NCBI RefSeq assembly: GCF_014193515.1
Contig: NZ_BLXX01000009.1
Span: 110,331 to 174,330 of the forward strand
Length of the DNA stretch: 64,000 nt
Direction: 5' to 3'
DNA from: Geomonas silvestris
Lineage (GTDB): Bacteria > Desulfobacterota > Desulfuromonadia > Geobacterales > Geobacteraceae
The notes under the pieces: generated by a model
Seen by the model: the letters and a program-made list of their open reading frames with translations, nothing else
What the model was told of the DNA's origin: nothing
Databases searched by the model: none
Position numbers and translations under genes: made by a program
Shown here: positions 1-7,914 of the stretch, piece after piece
How the letters are laid out: every line of letters starts with the position of its first letter
Numbering within the stretch: the first letter of the stretch is position 1

Positions 1-1
1 G

Positions 2-112
2 GTGGTCAAGATCGACATCAATAACCGCTACTCCCTGAAGGACGCGGCCCAGGCGCACCGCGACCTGGAGGCGCGCCGGACCACCGGCTCCACCGTGCTG
101 CTGCCGGAATAA
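2..112 (+). CDS. Quinone oxidoreductase (zinc-type alcohol dehydrogenase superfamily), C-terminal end
   Basis: Partial gene cut by the left edge; 36 residues and the TAA stop remain. The tail (YSLKDAAQAHRDLEARRTTG, then a short hydrophobic end) matches the C-terminus of NADPH:quinone oxidoreductases of the medium-chain dehydrogenase superfamily, where 'DAAQAHRDLE' precedes the last beta strand and the protein ends in LLP. Enzymes of this family move two electrons from NADPH to a quinone or enone in the cytosol. The nucleotide-binding domain is outside the window, so cofactor and substrate cannot be checked. Confidence 0.7.
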   Translation: MVKIDINNRYSLKDAAQAHRDLEARRTTGSTVLLPE

Positions 113-209
113 GCGCCGGTTCGGCGCGACCCGGACCATCTTTTCTGTCAAGGTGCCCCTGCCTCGCGCGACCGTTGCGCGGGCCGGGGCATCGTGTTGT
201 GGAGGAACC

Positions 210-1076
210 ATGTTGGACAGCGTGTTGAGACATAACCTCGCCCTCGACGTCGGCACCGCCTCAGTCCGAGTCGGGACCGGGGCCCGCCGGGTGGTCGAGG
301 CACCTTCCTCTTCGGGGCAGCGGCGCGCGCTCGCCGGCGGCGTGGTGGTGGACGGCGAGGCGCTGGTCGCCATCCTGGATCCGCTCTTGCGGCAGGGGCG
401 CGTCTTCGGCATGGTGAAGCCGCGGGTCCTCGCGTGCGCCCCCAGCGACGTGAGCAGAAACGAGCGCGAGCTGCTGAAGGATGCCATCCTCCGCTCCGGG
501 GCGGCCTCGGTGCTGCTGGTTCCCGAGCCGCTCGCCGCCGCGGTGGGGGCCGGCGTGGACGTCGCCTCCCCCTACGCCCAGATGGTGGTCGACGTCGGTG
601 AGGGGGTGACCGACTGCGCCGTGATCCGCTCCGGAAAACTGCTGGAGTCGTGCGCGCTGCGGGTGGCCTGTGCCGGCATGCGTGCCGGGATCGCCCGGGC
701 GCTGCGCGCGGACGGCAAGGAAGGCCTTACCGACGGCGAGATAGACCTGCTGCTGAGGGAAAGGGGGGTGGTGCACCGGGGAACGCGCTCCTCGCTCGAT
801 GGTCCTTCCCTTGCCGAGCGTGCCGTGGAGCCGGTAATCCGGCAGATCATGGACCTGGTGACCGGGTTCTTGCAGGACCTCCCCGATGCGCTGGGGTGCG
901 AGTTGATCGAAAGCGGCATCTGGCTCACCGGGGGAGGATCGCTCATCCCGGGCCTGCGCCAGCGTTTCGAGGAGGAGACGGGGATCCGGGTCATGACGGT
1001 GCCCAATCCGCGCGAGGCGGTGGTCGAGGGGGCGAGGCTCATGATGCCGGTAGTGACCGCGCTGAACCAGTGGTAA
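210..1076 (+). CDS. Short divergent MreB-like actin-fold protein
   Basis: 288 residues from the ATG at 210, which follows the ribosome binding site GTGGAGGAACC. An in-frame start at 153 has no such site. Actin-fold ATPase motifs are recognisable but altered: phosphate-1 LALDVGTASVRV (MreB usually DLGTANT), phosphate-2 VVDVGEGVTDCAVI (usually DIGGGTT), and the adenosine loop WLTGGGSLIPGL. MreB filaments guide cell-wall synthesis at the inner membrane. This copy is about 50 residues shorter than usual; the sequence soon after phosphate-1 is reduced. It stands alone, without mreC, mreD or rodA. It could be a second specialised MreB paralogue or a distant actin-like protein with another role. The fold is well supported, the cell-shape role is inference. 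Confidence 0.75.
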   Translation: MLDSVLRHNLALDVGTASVRVGTGARRVVEAPSSSGQRRALAGGVVVDGEALVAILDPLLRQGRVFGMVKPRVLACAPSDVSRNERELLKDAILRSGAASVLLVPEPLAAAVGAGVDVASPYAQMVVDVGEGVTDCAVIRSGKLLESCALRVACAGMRAGIARALRADGKEGLTDGEIDLLLRERGVVHRGTRSSLDGPSLAERAVEPVIRQIMDLVTGFLQDLPDALGCELIESGIWLTGGGSLIPGLRQRFEEETGIRVMTVPNPREAVVEGARLMMPVVTALNQW

Positions 1077-1169
1077 CGGTAGGGGATTGTCTGCCGGAGC
1101 GGTTTTAGGTAACCTGAGACAATGCGTGAGAGACGTCTTCAAGGTATCATCCGCGAAAGGGGGATGACC

Positions 1170-2003
1170 ATGTTCAGGAACGTTTGGATCTTCAGCGTAG
1201 TCGTCATGCAGCTGGCCCTGGCCTCGGCGGCCGGTGCCCACACTATCATCACCCGGATGAGCGACCGGCAGAGTATCAGCATGCCGGAGATGGTGGCCGC
1301 AGCGGAAAAGACCGACCTGGTGCTGGTGGGCGAGGTCCATACCAACAAGGACCACCACGACCTGCAGCTCGACCTGCTTCGCTCGCTCAACCAGGGGAGG
1401 CCCCGCCTGGCCATCGGGCTGGAGATGATCCCGGCCACCAAGCAGCGCCAACTGGACCAGTGGAGCGCGGGGAGGCTCAGCGAACCGTCCATGCGCGCCG
1501 TTTTCGAGGAGAGCTGGACCGATTGGGGGCTCTACCGGGAGATCTTCCTCTTCGCCCGCGACCACCGCGTCCCGATGGTGGCGCTCGACGTGCCCGGCGA
1601 GGTGGTGCGCAAGGTGTCGCAGTCAGGGTTCAAATCGCTGACCCCCAAGGAGCGCAGCTACCTGCCGGTCGGGACCAGCTGCGACCTGCGCAACCCGCAG
1701 ATAGCCCTGTTGCGCAAGGCGTTCGCCCAGCACTTCCAAGAGAAGGTGTTCAACTACTTCTGCGAGGCCCAGACGGTGCGCAACAGCGGGATGGCCATCA
1801 ACCTGGCGCGCTACCTGAGGGAACACCCGGGGCACCGTGTCGCCGTGCTGACCGGGGTCTGGCACGCCGTCAAGTATGCGATTCCCGAGCAGCTGGCCCG
1901 TAACGGCAGCCGGCTCTCCTTTACGGTGATCCTCCCGGAAACGCCGGAACTCAACGCCGACAGCGCAGGGTTCGCCGAGGCGGATTACCTCTTCGACATG
2001 TAG
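1170..2003 (+). CDS. ChaN-like (haem-binding uptake / DUF399 family) exported protein
   Basis: A hydrophobic N-terminus (MFRNVWIFSVVVMQLALA) ending near AAGAHT looks like a signal peptide. The mature part begins with the family signature LVGEVHTNKDHHDLQ, followed by LEMIPATKQ and a late TGVWHAVKYAIP segment. ChaN-family proteins are periplasmic or lipid-anchored and have been linked to haem binding; some relatives resemble EreA/TraB-type folds. No lipobox cysteine is visible, so it is probably soluble in the periplasm. I chose ATG 1170 because the AAAGGGGG site lies seven bases upstream; ATG 1164 is almost on top of that site, and an in-frame ATG at 1122 lacks one. The gene has no obvious operon partner. 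Confidence 0.72.
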   Translation: MFRNVWIFSVVVMQLALASAAGAHTIITRMSDRQSISMPEMVAAAEKTDLVLVGEVHTNKDHHDLQLDLLRSLNQGRPRLAIGLEMIPATKQRQLDQWSAGRLSEPSMRAVFEESWTDWGLYREIFLFARDHRVPMVALDVPGEVVRKVSQSGFKSLTPKERSYLPVGTSCDLRNPQIALLRKAFAQHFQEKVFNYFCEAQTVRNSGMAINLARYLREHPGHRVAVLTGVWHAVKYAIPEQLARNGSRLSFTVILPETPELNADSAGFAEADYLFDM

Positions 2004-2580
2004 CCAGCCCGGCTCGCTGCCGCGGCGGGTCGCCAGTCGACCCTGTTGCCGATGGCCACCGCGACGGGCGAGGCCCACCTTCACTTCCCGGCTCCGGTTG
2101 TTTTACGGCTTCCTTTTCGTGAAGCTGCAGGTCCGCAATCATCCCACCCTACGGCTCGTTCCTGCCCGGCAGGTCTGCCCCATTTCCCCCAAATCAAACA
2201 CCCCATGTCCCAACTATCCTCCGCGACGGGCCGTTTTGCCGGAGTAGCTGCACGCATAATCACTGCAGACACTATTTTAAAACAGTGCCACAATCGTTTT
2301 AACAGTCCGCGCCGGCATGAACCCCATCTTCGGCTATTCGCAGTTATATGAAAGAAGTAGTTCCGTTCGAAGCACTGTAATGTAGATGTATAGAACGTTT
2401 TTATATAGATACTGTTTACTCTGATAGTCTGGCTTAGCACCGGTCATGATGTGAGTTTGCCTGGCGATATTCCTTCAATGTATACGCAAAAATAGAATAT
2501 TCCATATTGCCAAAAAGACCGAGTGGCGTAGAATTCGTACTTGGATCGCTTTCACCTTCACAGAGTTACAGGGGGTAGAC
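2004..2580. other. Intergenic region with near-palindrome, no gene seen
   Basis: 577 bases without a convincing coding region. The part from about 2260 to 2530 is distinctly AT-richer than its surroundings, as expected for a promoter region of the transcarboxylase operon. It contains an 18-base near-perfect palindrome, CACTATTTTAAAACAGTG, at 2270-2287 (one mismatched pair), a possible repressor site. I could not place -35/-10 boxes with confidence. The ribosome binding site of the next gene (ACAGGGGG) is at its right end. Confidence 0.4.
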
Positions 2581-4083
2581 GTGAAACGCATCATCGACGT
2601 TACCGAACTGGCGCTGCGGGACGCGCACCAGAGTCTCATTGCCACCCGGCTGGGGATCGACGACATGACCGGGGCCTGCGAGGACCTGGACAATGCCGGG
2701 TACTGGTCCATCGAGTGCTGGGGCGGCGCAACCTACGACGCCTGCATCAGGTTTTTGAACGAGGATCCCTGGCAGAGGCTGAGGACCTTCAAAAAGCTCA
2801 TGCCCAAGACGCCGCTGCAGATGCTCCTGCGCGGCCAGAACCTCTTGGGGTACCGACACTACCAGGACGAGGTGGTCGACCGTTTCGTCGAGAAGTGCGC
2901 GGAGAACGGCATCGACGTGTTCCGCATCTTCGACGCCTTGAACGACCTGCGCAACGTGGAGCGCTCGGTCGCCGCGGTGAAGAGGGTCGGCAAGCACGCC
3001 CAGGGGGCCATCTCCTACACGGTGAGCCCGATCCACTCCACGGAGGTCTTCGTCGAGGAGGCGAAGCGCCTGGTGGAGATGGGGTGCGACTCGATCTGCA
3101 TCAAGGACATGGCGGCGCTCATCAAGCCGCAGGCCGCCTACGACCTGGTCAAGGGAATCAAGGACGCCTGTGGGGAACAGACCCGGGTGCACCTCCACGT
3201 ACACGCCACCACCGGCGTAACCCTGGTGAGCCTCTTCAGGGCGGTCGAGGCGGGGGTCGACTGCGTGGACACCGCGGTCAGCTCGATGAGCCTTGGGCCC
3301 GGCCACAACCCGACCGAGAGCTTCGTGGAGATGCTGGAAGGGACCGGATTCGGGACCCGTCTCGACCTGGACCGCGTTTTGAAGGTGAAGGAACACTTCG
3401 CCCACACCCTGCCGCGCTACCGCGAGTTCCTCTCGGCGGTGACCGGGGTGGAGACCGAGATCTTCAAGAGCCAGATCCCCGGCGGGATGCTTTCCAACAT
3501 GGAGAGCCAGCTGAAGCAGCAGGGGGCGGGGGACCGGCTGCACGAGGTGCTGGACGAGATCCCGGTGGTGAGGAAGGACACCGGCTACGTGCCGCTGGTC
3601 ACCCCCACGAGCCAGATCGTCGGGACCCAGGCGGTCCTGAACATCCTGATGGGGCGCTACAAGGTGCTCACCGGGGAGTTCGCCGACCTGATGCTCGGCT
3701 ACTACGGCGCGGCACCGGGTGAACGCAACCCCGAGGTGATCGAGCTGGCGCGCGCCCACGCCAACAAGGGGATGATCGACTGCCGGCCGGCCGACCTTTT
3801 GGAGCCCGAGTGGGCCAAGCTCAGGGCCGAGGCGCTGCCGCTTAAAGGGTGCAACGGTAGCGACGAGGACGTGCTCACCTACGCGATGTTCCCGAAGGTC
3901 GCCCCGGGCTTCTTCGCCACCCGCGACGAAGGGCCCCGCAACCTCGGGCGCGACCCCGAGACCGGCGCCTTGGAGACCGAGGTCCCGCAGGGGCACGCCG
4001 GCAAGATCACTGGCCCGGTCACCTACACGGTCACCTTGAGCGGCCAGCAGCACAAAGTCACCGTTTCGCCTTACGGCAAGTAA
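2581..4083 (+). CDS. Transcarboxylase 5S subunit (pyruvate/oxaloacetate carboxyltransferase)
   Basis: 500 residues starting at GTG 2581 behind ACAGGGGG. The sequence follows the Propionibacterium 5S subunit closely: TELALRDAHQSL near the N-terminus (Asp14, metal ligand), SIECWGGATYDACIRFLNED, LLRGQNLLGYRHY, SICIKDMAALIKP around residues 172-182 (Lys175 matches the carbamylated active-site lysine), HLHVHATTG (His metal ligands near 204-208), SSMSLGPGHNPTE and SQIPGGMLSNMESQL. The family moves CO2 from carboxybiotin to pyruvate, giving oxaloacetate. With the next three genes it should form the soluble transcarboxylase that couples methylmalonyl-CoA and propionyl-CoA to pyruvate and oxaloacetate. 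No membrane beta subunit is present, which argues against a sodium-pumping oxaloacetate decarboxylase. Confidence 0.92.
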   Translation: MKRIIDVTELALRDAHQSLIATRLGIDDMTGACEDLDNAGYWSIECWGGATYDACIRFLNEDPWQRLRTFKKLMPKTPLQMLLRGQNLLGYRHYQDEVVDRFVEKCAENGIDVFRIFDALNDLRNVERSVAAVKRVGKHAQGAISYTVSPIHSTEVFVEEAKRLVEMGCDSICIKDMAALIKPQAAYDLVKGIKDACGEQTRVHLHVHATTGVTLVSLFRAVEAGVDCVDTAVSSMSLGPGHNPTESFVEMLEGTGFGTRLDLDRVLKVKEHFAHTLPRYREFLSAVTGVETEIFKSQIPGGMLSNMESQLKQQGAGDRLHEVLDEIPVVRKDTGYVPLVTPTSQIVGTQAVLNILMGRYKVLTGEFADLMLGYYGAAPGERNPEVIELARAHANKGMIDCRPADLLEPEWAKLRAEALPLKGCNGSDEDVLTYAMFPKVAPGFFATRDEGPRNLGRDPETGALETEVPQGHAGKITGPVTYTVTLSGQQHKVTVSPYGK

Positions 4084-4113
4084 GACATCCCGGCGTCCAA
4101 AGGAATCCAGACC

Positions 4114-5658
4114 ATGTCCATTGACGACAAGATCAAGGAACTGAACGAGCGAAAGAGTGAACTGAAGCTGGGCGGCGGGCGCGCCAAGATCGACCAGCAG
4201 CACGCCCAGGGCTCCCTGACGGCGCGGGAGCGGATCGACGCCTTCCTGGACCGGGACAGCTTCCAGGAAGTCGGCATCTTCGCCCTGCACCGCTGCACCA
4301 ACTTCGGGATGGCGGGGAAGGTCCTGCCGGCGGAAGGGGTGGTGACCGGGGCCGGCAGCGTCCAGGGGCGCCTGGTGCACCTGGCGAGCCAGGACTTCAC
4401 CGTGGCGGGGGGCGCCGCCGGCGAGGTGCACTGCGACAAGATCGTCCAGGCCATGGAGTCGGCCTTGAAGCTCGGGACCCCGTTCATCTTCATCAACGAC
4501 TCGGGCGGCGCCAGGATCCAGGAGGGGATCGACTCCCTGGCGGGCTACGGCAGGGTCTTCAACCACAACGTCATGCTTTCGGGTAGCGTGCCGCAGATCT
4601 CGCTCATCTGCGGTCCCTGCGCCGGCGGTGCCGCCTACAGCCCGGCGCTCACCGACTTCATCATCCAGACTAAGGCCGCGCGCATGTTCATCACCGGCCC
4701 ATCGGTGATCAAGGAGGCGACCGGCGAGGACGTCAGTGCCGAGGAGCTGGGCGGGCCGCAGGCCCAGATGAGCCGCTCGGGCGTGGTGCACTTCGTGGCC
4801 GAGAACGACGTCGATGCCCTGCGCATCTGCCAGCGGCTCCTCTCCTTCCTCCCCTCCAACAACCTGGAGGACCCGCCCCAGCACGAGTGGAACGGCACGG
4901 TCCTGCCGGATAAGGCGCTGAACGAGCTGGTCCCCATCGATCCCAAGAAATCCTACGACGTGAGAACCGTGATCGCCCGGCTGGTCGATGACGGCGACTT
5001 CATGGAGGTGCAGCCCTCCTTCGCGGCGAACCTGGTGATCGGCTTCGCGCGCATCCTGGGGCGCACGGTCGGGATCGTGGCGAACCAGCCCTGTGTGATG
5101 GCGGGGGTCCTCGACATCGACGCCTCGGACAAGGGCTCGCGCTTCGTGCGTTTCTGCAACGCCTTCAACATCCCGCTGGTGACCCTGGTCGACGTGCCGG
5201 GCTTCCTCCCGGGTGTCCAGCAGGAGTACGGCGGCATCATCCGGCACGGCGCCAAGATGCTCTTCTCCTACGCGGCGGCCACCGTCCCCAAGATCACGGT
5301 GATCCTGCGCAAGGCCTACGGCGGCTCCTTCCTCGCCATGTGCGGCAAGGACCTGGGGGCCGACCGGGTATTCGCCTGGCCCACCGCCGAGATCGCGGTC
5401 ATGGGGCCGCGCGGCGCGGTCAACGTGATCTTCCGCGAGGAGATCAAGAAGGCCGAGAACCCCCAGGAGAGGCGCGATGAGCTGATCAAGTCCTACCAGG
5501 ACACCTTCGCCACCCCGTACGCGGCCGCGGCCCGGCGCGAGGTGGACGACATCATCGAGCCCGCCGACACCCGGCGCCACCTCGCCATGACACTCGACAT
5601 CCTGCACACCAAGCGCGAATTCAGGCCGATGAAGAAGCACGGCCTGATCCCGCTGTAG
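4114..5658 (+). CDS. Transcarboxylase 12S / methylmalonyl-CoA carboxyltransferase subunit
   Basis: 514 residues, 30 bases after the 5S gene. It is a carboxyltransferase of the propionyl-CoA carboxylase beta / methylmalonyl-CoA decarboxylase alpha family: GKLTARER-like start (SLTARERIDAFLD), FINDSGGARIQEG, CGPCAGGAAYSPALTDF, ITGPSVIKEATGEDVSAEE, and in the second half VDVPGFLPGVQQEYGGIIRHG and LRKAYGGSFLAMCGKDLGAD. These glycine-rich loops form the two oxyanion holes of the crotonase-type fold. It exchanges a carboxyl group between methylmalonyl-CoA and biotin on the 1.3S protein in the cytosol. Usual length for the family is 510-525, so it is intact. Confidence 0.92.
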   Translation: MSIDDKIKELNERKSELKLGGGRAKIDQQHAQGSLTARERIDAFLDRDSFQEVGIFALHRCTNFGMAGKVLPAEGVVTGAGSVQGRLVHLASQDFTVAGGAAGEVHCDKIVQAMESALKLGTPFIFINDSGGARIQEGIDSLAGYGRVFNHNVMLSGSVPQISLICGPCAGGAAYSPALTDFIIQTKAARMFITGPSVIKEATGEDVSAEELGGPQAQMSRSGVVHFVAENDVDALRICQRLLSFLPSNNLEDPPQHEWNGTVLPDKALNELVPIDPKKSYDVRTVIARLVDDGDFMEVQPSFAANLVIGFARILGRTVGIVANQPCVMAGVLDIDASDKGSRFVRFCNAFNIPLVTLVDVPGFLPGVQQEYGGIIRHGAKMLFSYAAATVPKITVILRKAYGGSFLAMCGKDLGADRVFAWPTAEIAVMGPRGAVNVIFREEIKKAENPQERRDELIKSYQDTFATPYAAAARREVDDIIEPADTRRHLAMTLDILHTKREFRPMKKHGLIPL

Positions 5659-5673
5659 CAGGGGAGGCACGAC

Positions 5674-5850
5674 ATGAAAGAAGACGAGATCACCCCGGAA
5701 CTGTTGATGGTGATGTCCGCGGCCATCGCCGCGTACCTGGGGAAGAACGTGAGGATCAGGCAGGTGCGCTTCGTGAACCCGCAGCTCGACAACAGCTGGG
5801 GGCGCTCGAGCCGCGTGGTTCTGCAGTCCTCGCACTTCCTGAAACGCTGA
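5674..5850 (+). CDS. Small transcarboxylase-associated subunit (58 aa)
   Basis: Begins with ATG 5674 after GGGGAGGCACGAC and ends 58 bases before the biotin carrier gene. The 58 residues contain TPELLMVMSAAIAAYLGKNV, then a basic stretch RIRQVRF, and a C-terminus SSRVVLQSSHF. This pattern (helix with 'AAIAAYLGK' followed by a short basic beta unit) is found in the C-terminal part of the gamma/delta subunits of decarboxylase pumps and in short proteins encoded in transcarboxylase operons. It lacks the transmembrane helix of OadG/MmdD, so it is probably a soluble assembly factor. The function is inferred from context and pattern only. Confidence 0.7.
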   Translation: MKEDEITPELLMVMSAAIAAYLGKNVRIRQVRFVNPQLDNSWGRSSRVVLQSSHFLKR

Positions 5851-5908
5851 CCGGCCAACCCTGGGGCAGGCGCTTAAGCCCCGGCAGACTCTAGACAAGG
5901 AGCCCACC

Positions 5909-6304
5909 GTGCAACTTACGCTTACCATTGATGGCAAGAAGTACCTGGTCGACGTCGAGGTAGAGGAAGGCGAAGAGGTGCGCCAGCCGGGGTCGTTCCC
6001 CGAGCCGGTGTCGACCCTGAAGGCCGCACCGCCGCCGCAGCCCGCACCCTCGGCACCGCAGCAGTCCGCCCCGCCCGCCGATGCCGGCAACGAGAAGATC
6101 TGCCGCAGCCCGATCGCCGGCGTGGTCTTCAAGATCGTGGCCCAGGAAGGGCAGCAGCTCCAGGCCGACGACCTGTTGGTGGTGCTCGAGGCGATGAAGA
6201 TGGAGACCAACATCACCGCCCACATGTCCGGCAAGGTGAAGAAGATCCTGGTGGCGCTCGGAGAGGCGGTGAAGCCGGGGCAGGCGATCGCCGAGTTCGA
6301 ATAA
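5909..6304 (+). CDS. Biotin carboxyl carrier protein, transcarboxylase 1.3S subunit
   Basis: 131 residues in three parts: a small N-terminal domain (MQLTLTIDGKKYLVDVEVEE), a flexible Pro/Ala linker at about residues 38-58, and a biotinyl domain with the canonical EAMKM at 94-98; Lys97 should carry biotin. The carrier shuttles the carboxyl group between the 12S and 5S subunits. It is the last gene of the operon and is followed by an inverted repeat and a strong hairpin. Length and domain order match the Propionibacterium 1.3S protein. Confidence 0.93.
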   Translation: MQLTLTIDGKKYLVDVEVEEGEEVRQPGSFPEPVSTLKAAPPPQPAPSAPQQSAPPADAGNEKICRSPIAGVVFKIVAQEGQQLQADDLLVVLEAMKMETNITAHMSGKVKKILVALGEAVKPGQAIAEFE

Positions 6305-6338
6305 CTTCAAGAGCACAACCACTTCAAGAGCATAACCA

Positions 6339-6475
6339 CGGAGGAACACAGGGGGAACGGCGAGGAACACGGAGAAAGGCAAAGGACGTCAAAAGAAGTC
6401 AGAGACTTGCCGTTTCTCCTGTTTTTCCTCGGTGTCCCCGGTTTTCCCTCTGTGTTCCTCTGTGTTCAGGCTCTT
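6339..6475. repeat. Intergenic inverted repeat with GGAACAC motifs
   Basis: The left arm holds tandem purine-rich units (GGAGGAACACAGGGGGAAC, then GGAACACGGAG). The right arm, about 80 bases away, holds their complements (CCGGTTTTCCC, CTCTGTGTTCC, CTCTGTGTTC). The unit 'ACCACGGAGGAACACAG' recalls common intergenic repeats in Geobacter genomes. The RNA could fold into a long hairpin past the end of the transcarboxylase operon. Confidence 0.5.
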
Positions 6476-6514
6476 TGCTTCAGGTGGCAGCGGCTCAGTG
6501 CCGCATCGGGTATG

Positions 6515-6550
6515 AAAAAAGGGATTAACCAGCGCGGTTAATCCCTTTTT
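6515..6550. terminator. Bidirectional rho-independent terminator
   Basis: Perfect stem AAAAAAGGGATTAACC / GGTTAATCCCTTTTT with a 5-base loop AGCGC. Tracts of A on the left and T on the right make it work in both directions, between the convergent transcarboxylase operon and the lipoprotein gene. Confidence 0.9.
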
Positions 6551-6577
6551 GCGTTGTTGCGGCTTACTGTAGAAGGA

Positions 6578-7495
6578 TCAGGGGACGCTCAACAGGATGT
6601 CTCCCAAGGGCGAATCGGCCCCTGCGGTCACGGCGGTGAGCGGCGAGGAATAGGGGGCGAAGCCGCGGGCCTGAACGTGCAACCGGTAGATGCCGCCGGG
6701 TACGAAGGCGGTCACCGGACCGATCCAGCGGTTGCTGGAGAGGTTGCTGAACACGGTTCCGGCCGCAACCGGTGTGCTGGATGCCTGCGGGACCACCAAA
6801 ACGCTGGCGCTGGACCAGTCCTTGAACGTGGAGACGATGGTGCCGGAGAGCGAGCCGAAGCTGGTCAACGGCGTCGCCGGCTGGACGATGCGGATGCCGG
6901 TCGGCTTCAGGTTGTAATCGCCGTTGCCGCGGGCCACGATGGCGGTGTTGGGATCGAAGTCGAGCAGGATCGCGCTGATGATCCCGGGCCGCACCGTGAA
7001 TGAGCCGAGGACCTTGAGGCCGGACTGCTGGGCGCTCGGCGTGGTAAGCGGGATCTGCACCGTGGGGGCGGTCTTCAGGGTGAGGTAGTTGACCGGCGGC
7101 CTCCCCTGCCCGTTGGGGTTCGCCTCCAGGATCAGGCGTACCTGGCTGTACGACCCGGCAGGTAAAACGATGGTCCCCAGGAGCTCCTGCTGGAAGCGCA
7201 GGGTGAGCACGTCCACCACGTGCGGCGTCGCATAACTCACCACCACCGGCAGGCGGGCATCGTTGTCGGCGGCATTTTCCAGCCCCGCCGGGACGACCCG
7301 GACCTCCTTGATGGAGACCACCACCTGGGCGAACTCGTCGCTTTGCTTGTCGGTGAGCCCCACCTTGAGCGTACCGGTGCTGCTGACCGAGGTGCCGCCG
7401 CTGCCGGAGCATCCCTGCAACAGTGCCAGCGCCAGGACCGCGAGCCACAGAATTCCGAACCTGCCAGCTACCAGGAAACCTCTGCTTCTTTTCAT
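6578..7495 (-). CDS. DUF4382 domain lipoprotein under riboswitch control
   Basis: 305 residues starting at ATG 7495 with the ribosome binding site AAAGGAGGCAG. A long basic N-terminus and hydrophobic stretch lead to the lipobox LLQGC (Cys29), so this is an outer- or inner-membrane lipoprotein. The mature part starts with GTLKVGLTDKQSDEFAQVVV and VSIKEVRVVP, the typical DUF4382 opening, followed by DVLTLRFQQELLGT and a YSQVRLILE strand. The C-terminal 80 residues (SLSGTIVSTFKDW onward) look like a carboxypeptidase-regulatory-type beta sandwich. The biochemical role is unknown. The gene lies 60 bases downstream of a GEMM-I riboswitch and its terminator, so a cyclic dinucleotide should control its expression. 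Confidence 0.82.
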   Translation of the reverse strand: MKRSRGFLVAGRFGILWLAVLALALLQGCSGSGGTSVSSTGTLKVGLTDKQSDEFAQVVVSIKEVRVVPAGLENAADNDARLPVVVSYATPHVVDVLTLRFQQELLGTIVLPAGSYSQVRLILEANPNGQGRPPVNYLTLKTAPTVQIPLTTPSAQQSGLKVLGSFTVRPGIISAILLDFDPNTAIVARGNGDYNLKPTGIRIVQPATPLTSFGSLSGTIVSTFKDWSSASVLVVPQASSTPVAAGTVFSNLSSNRWIGPVTAFVPGGIYRLHVQARGFAPYSSPLTAVTAGADSPLGDILLSVP

Positions 7496-7557
7496 GATCT
7501 GCCTCCTTTGTGCGTGTACCCTCCACTCCAGCCTGCCCCAGTGCGTTGGCCAGACGC

Positions 7558-7603
7558 AAAAAAGCCGGGGCTGAATATCGGCTGATATTTCGGCAACCCG
7601 GCT
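7558..7603 (-). terminator. Riboswitch-controlled terminator upstream of DUF4382 gene
   Basis: On the minus strand AGCCGGG (7603-7597) pairs with CCCGGCT followed by six T (to 7558). The 5' arm of the stem is the 3' strand of the GEMM-I aptamer, so aptamer folding and termination exclude each other. Ligand binding should therefore allow read-through. Confidence 0.8.
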
Positions 7604-7664
7604 GTCTCGGTGAGACCCTGTAGGCTTTCCGCCCCATCTTCGCAGATGGTTGAGTATTGTCGTG
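7588..7664 (-). promoter_or_regulatory. GEMM-I riboswitch aptamer, likely 3',3'-cGAMP type
   Basis: Minus-strand RNA reads AATACTCAACCATC, GCGA tetraloop, GATGGGGCGGAAAGCC, then a variable hairpin (GGGTCTCACCGAGAC) and AGCCGGGTTGCCGAAA. This matches the GEMM-I core (AAACCAU, GNRA loop, GUGGGACGCAAAGCC, AGCGGGGUUACCG in the Vc2 RNA). A gapless alignment by eye puts A where Vc2 has the ligand-contacting G20, while the C matching C92 is kept. A at that position is the signature of the Geobacter variants that bind 3',3'-cGAMP. Ligand identity is inference. Confidence 0.85.
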
Positions 7665-7914
7665 TACCATGCTCGGAGAGCTCTATCTGCCGTGTATTAT
7701 GCACACCAAAAGCGGCAAGTCAACGTTCCACTTTCCTGAGTTTTGGCGGCTAATATCCTACAATGCCTGCGTTTTTTCCACCGAGCCGCGGCCGTCCCCC
7801 TGCCGTCTTCCCCTCCCGCTTTCTGCCGCTTCCCTGCGCCGTGAGGCGCCCTGCACCGGGCCCTCCCACTTCTCCCTTGCAAATTAATCCCAGACACGGT
7901 ACGGATGCCCGGTG

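Noticed and set aside
261..1565. Very long minus-strand open frame opposite the MreB-like and ChaN-like genes (others opposite the transcarboxylase, corrinoid and kdp genes)
   Set aside because: Typical antisense frame of high-GC DNA; the plus-strand genes carry clear family motifs.
1850..1880. TGGCACG sequence considered as a sigma-54 promoter
   Set aside because: Inside the ChaN-like coding region and without a GC at the -12 position; likewise for the TGGCAC words near 27248 and 29443.
6515..6550. Strong hairpin considered as a small RNA
   Set aside because: Position between convergent genes and A/T tracts on both sides fit a bidirectional terminator.
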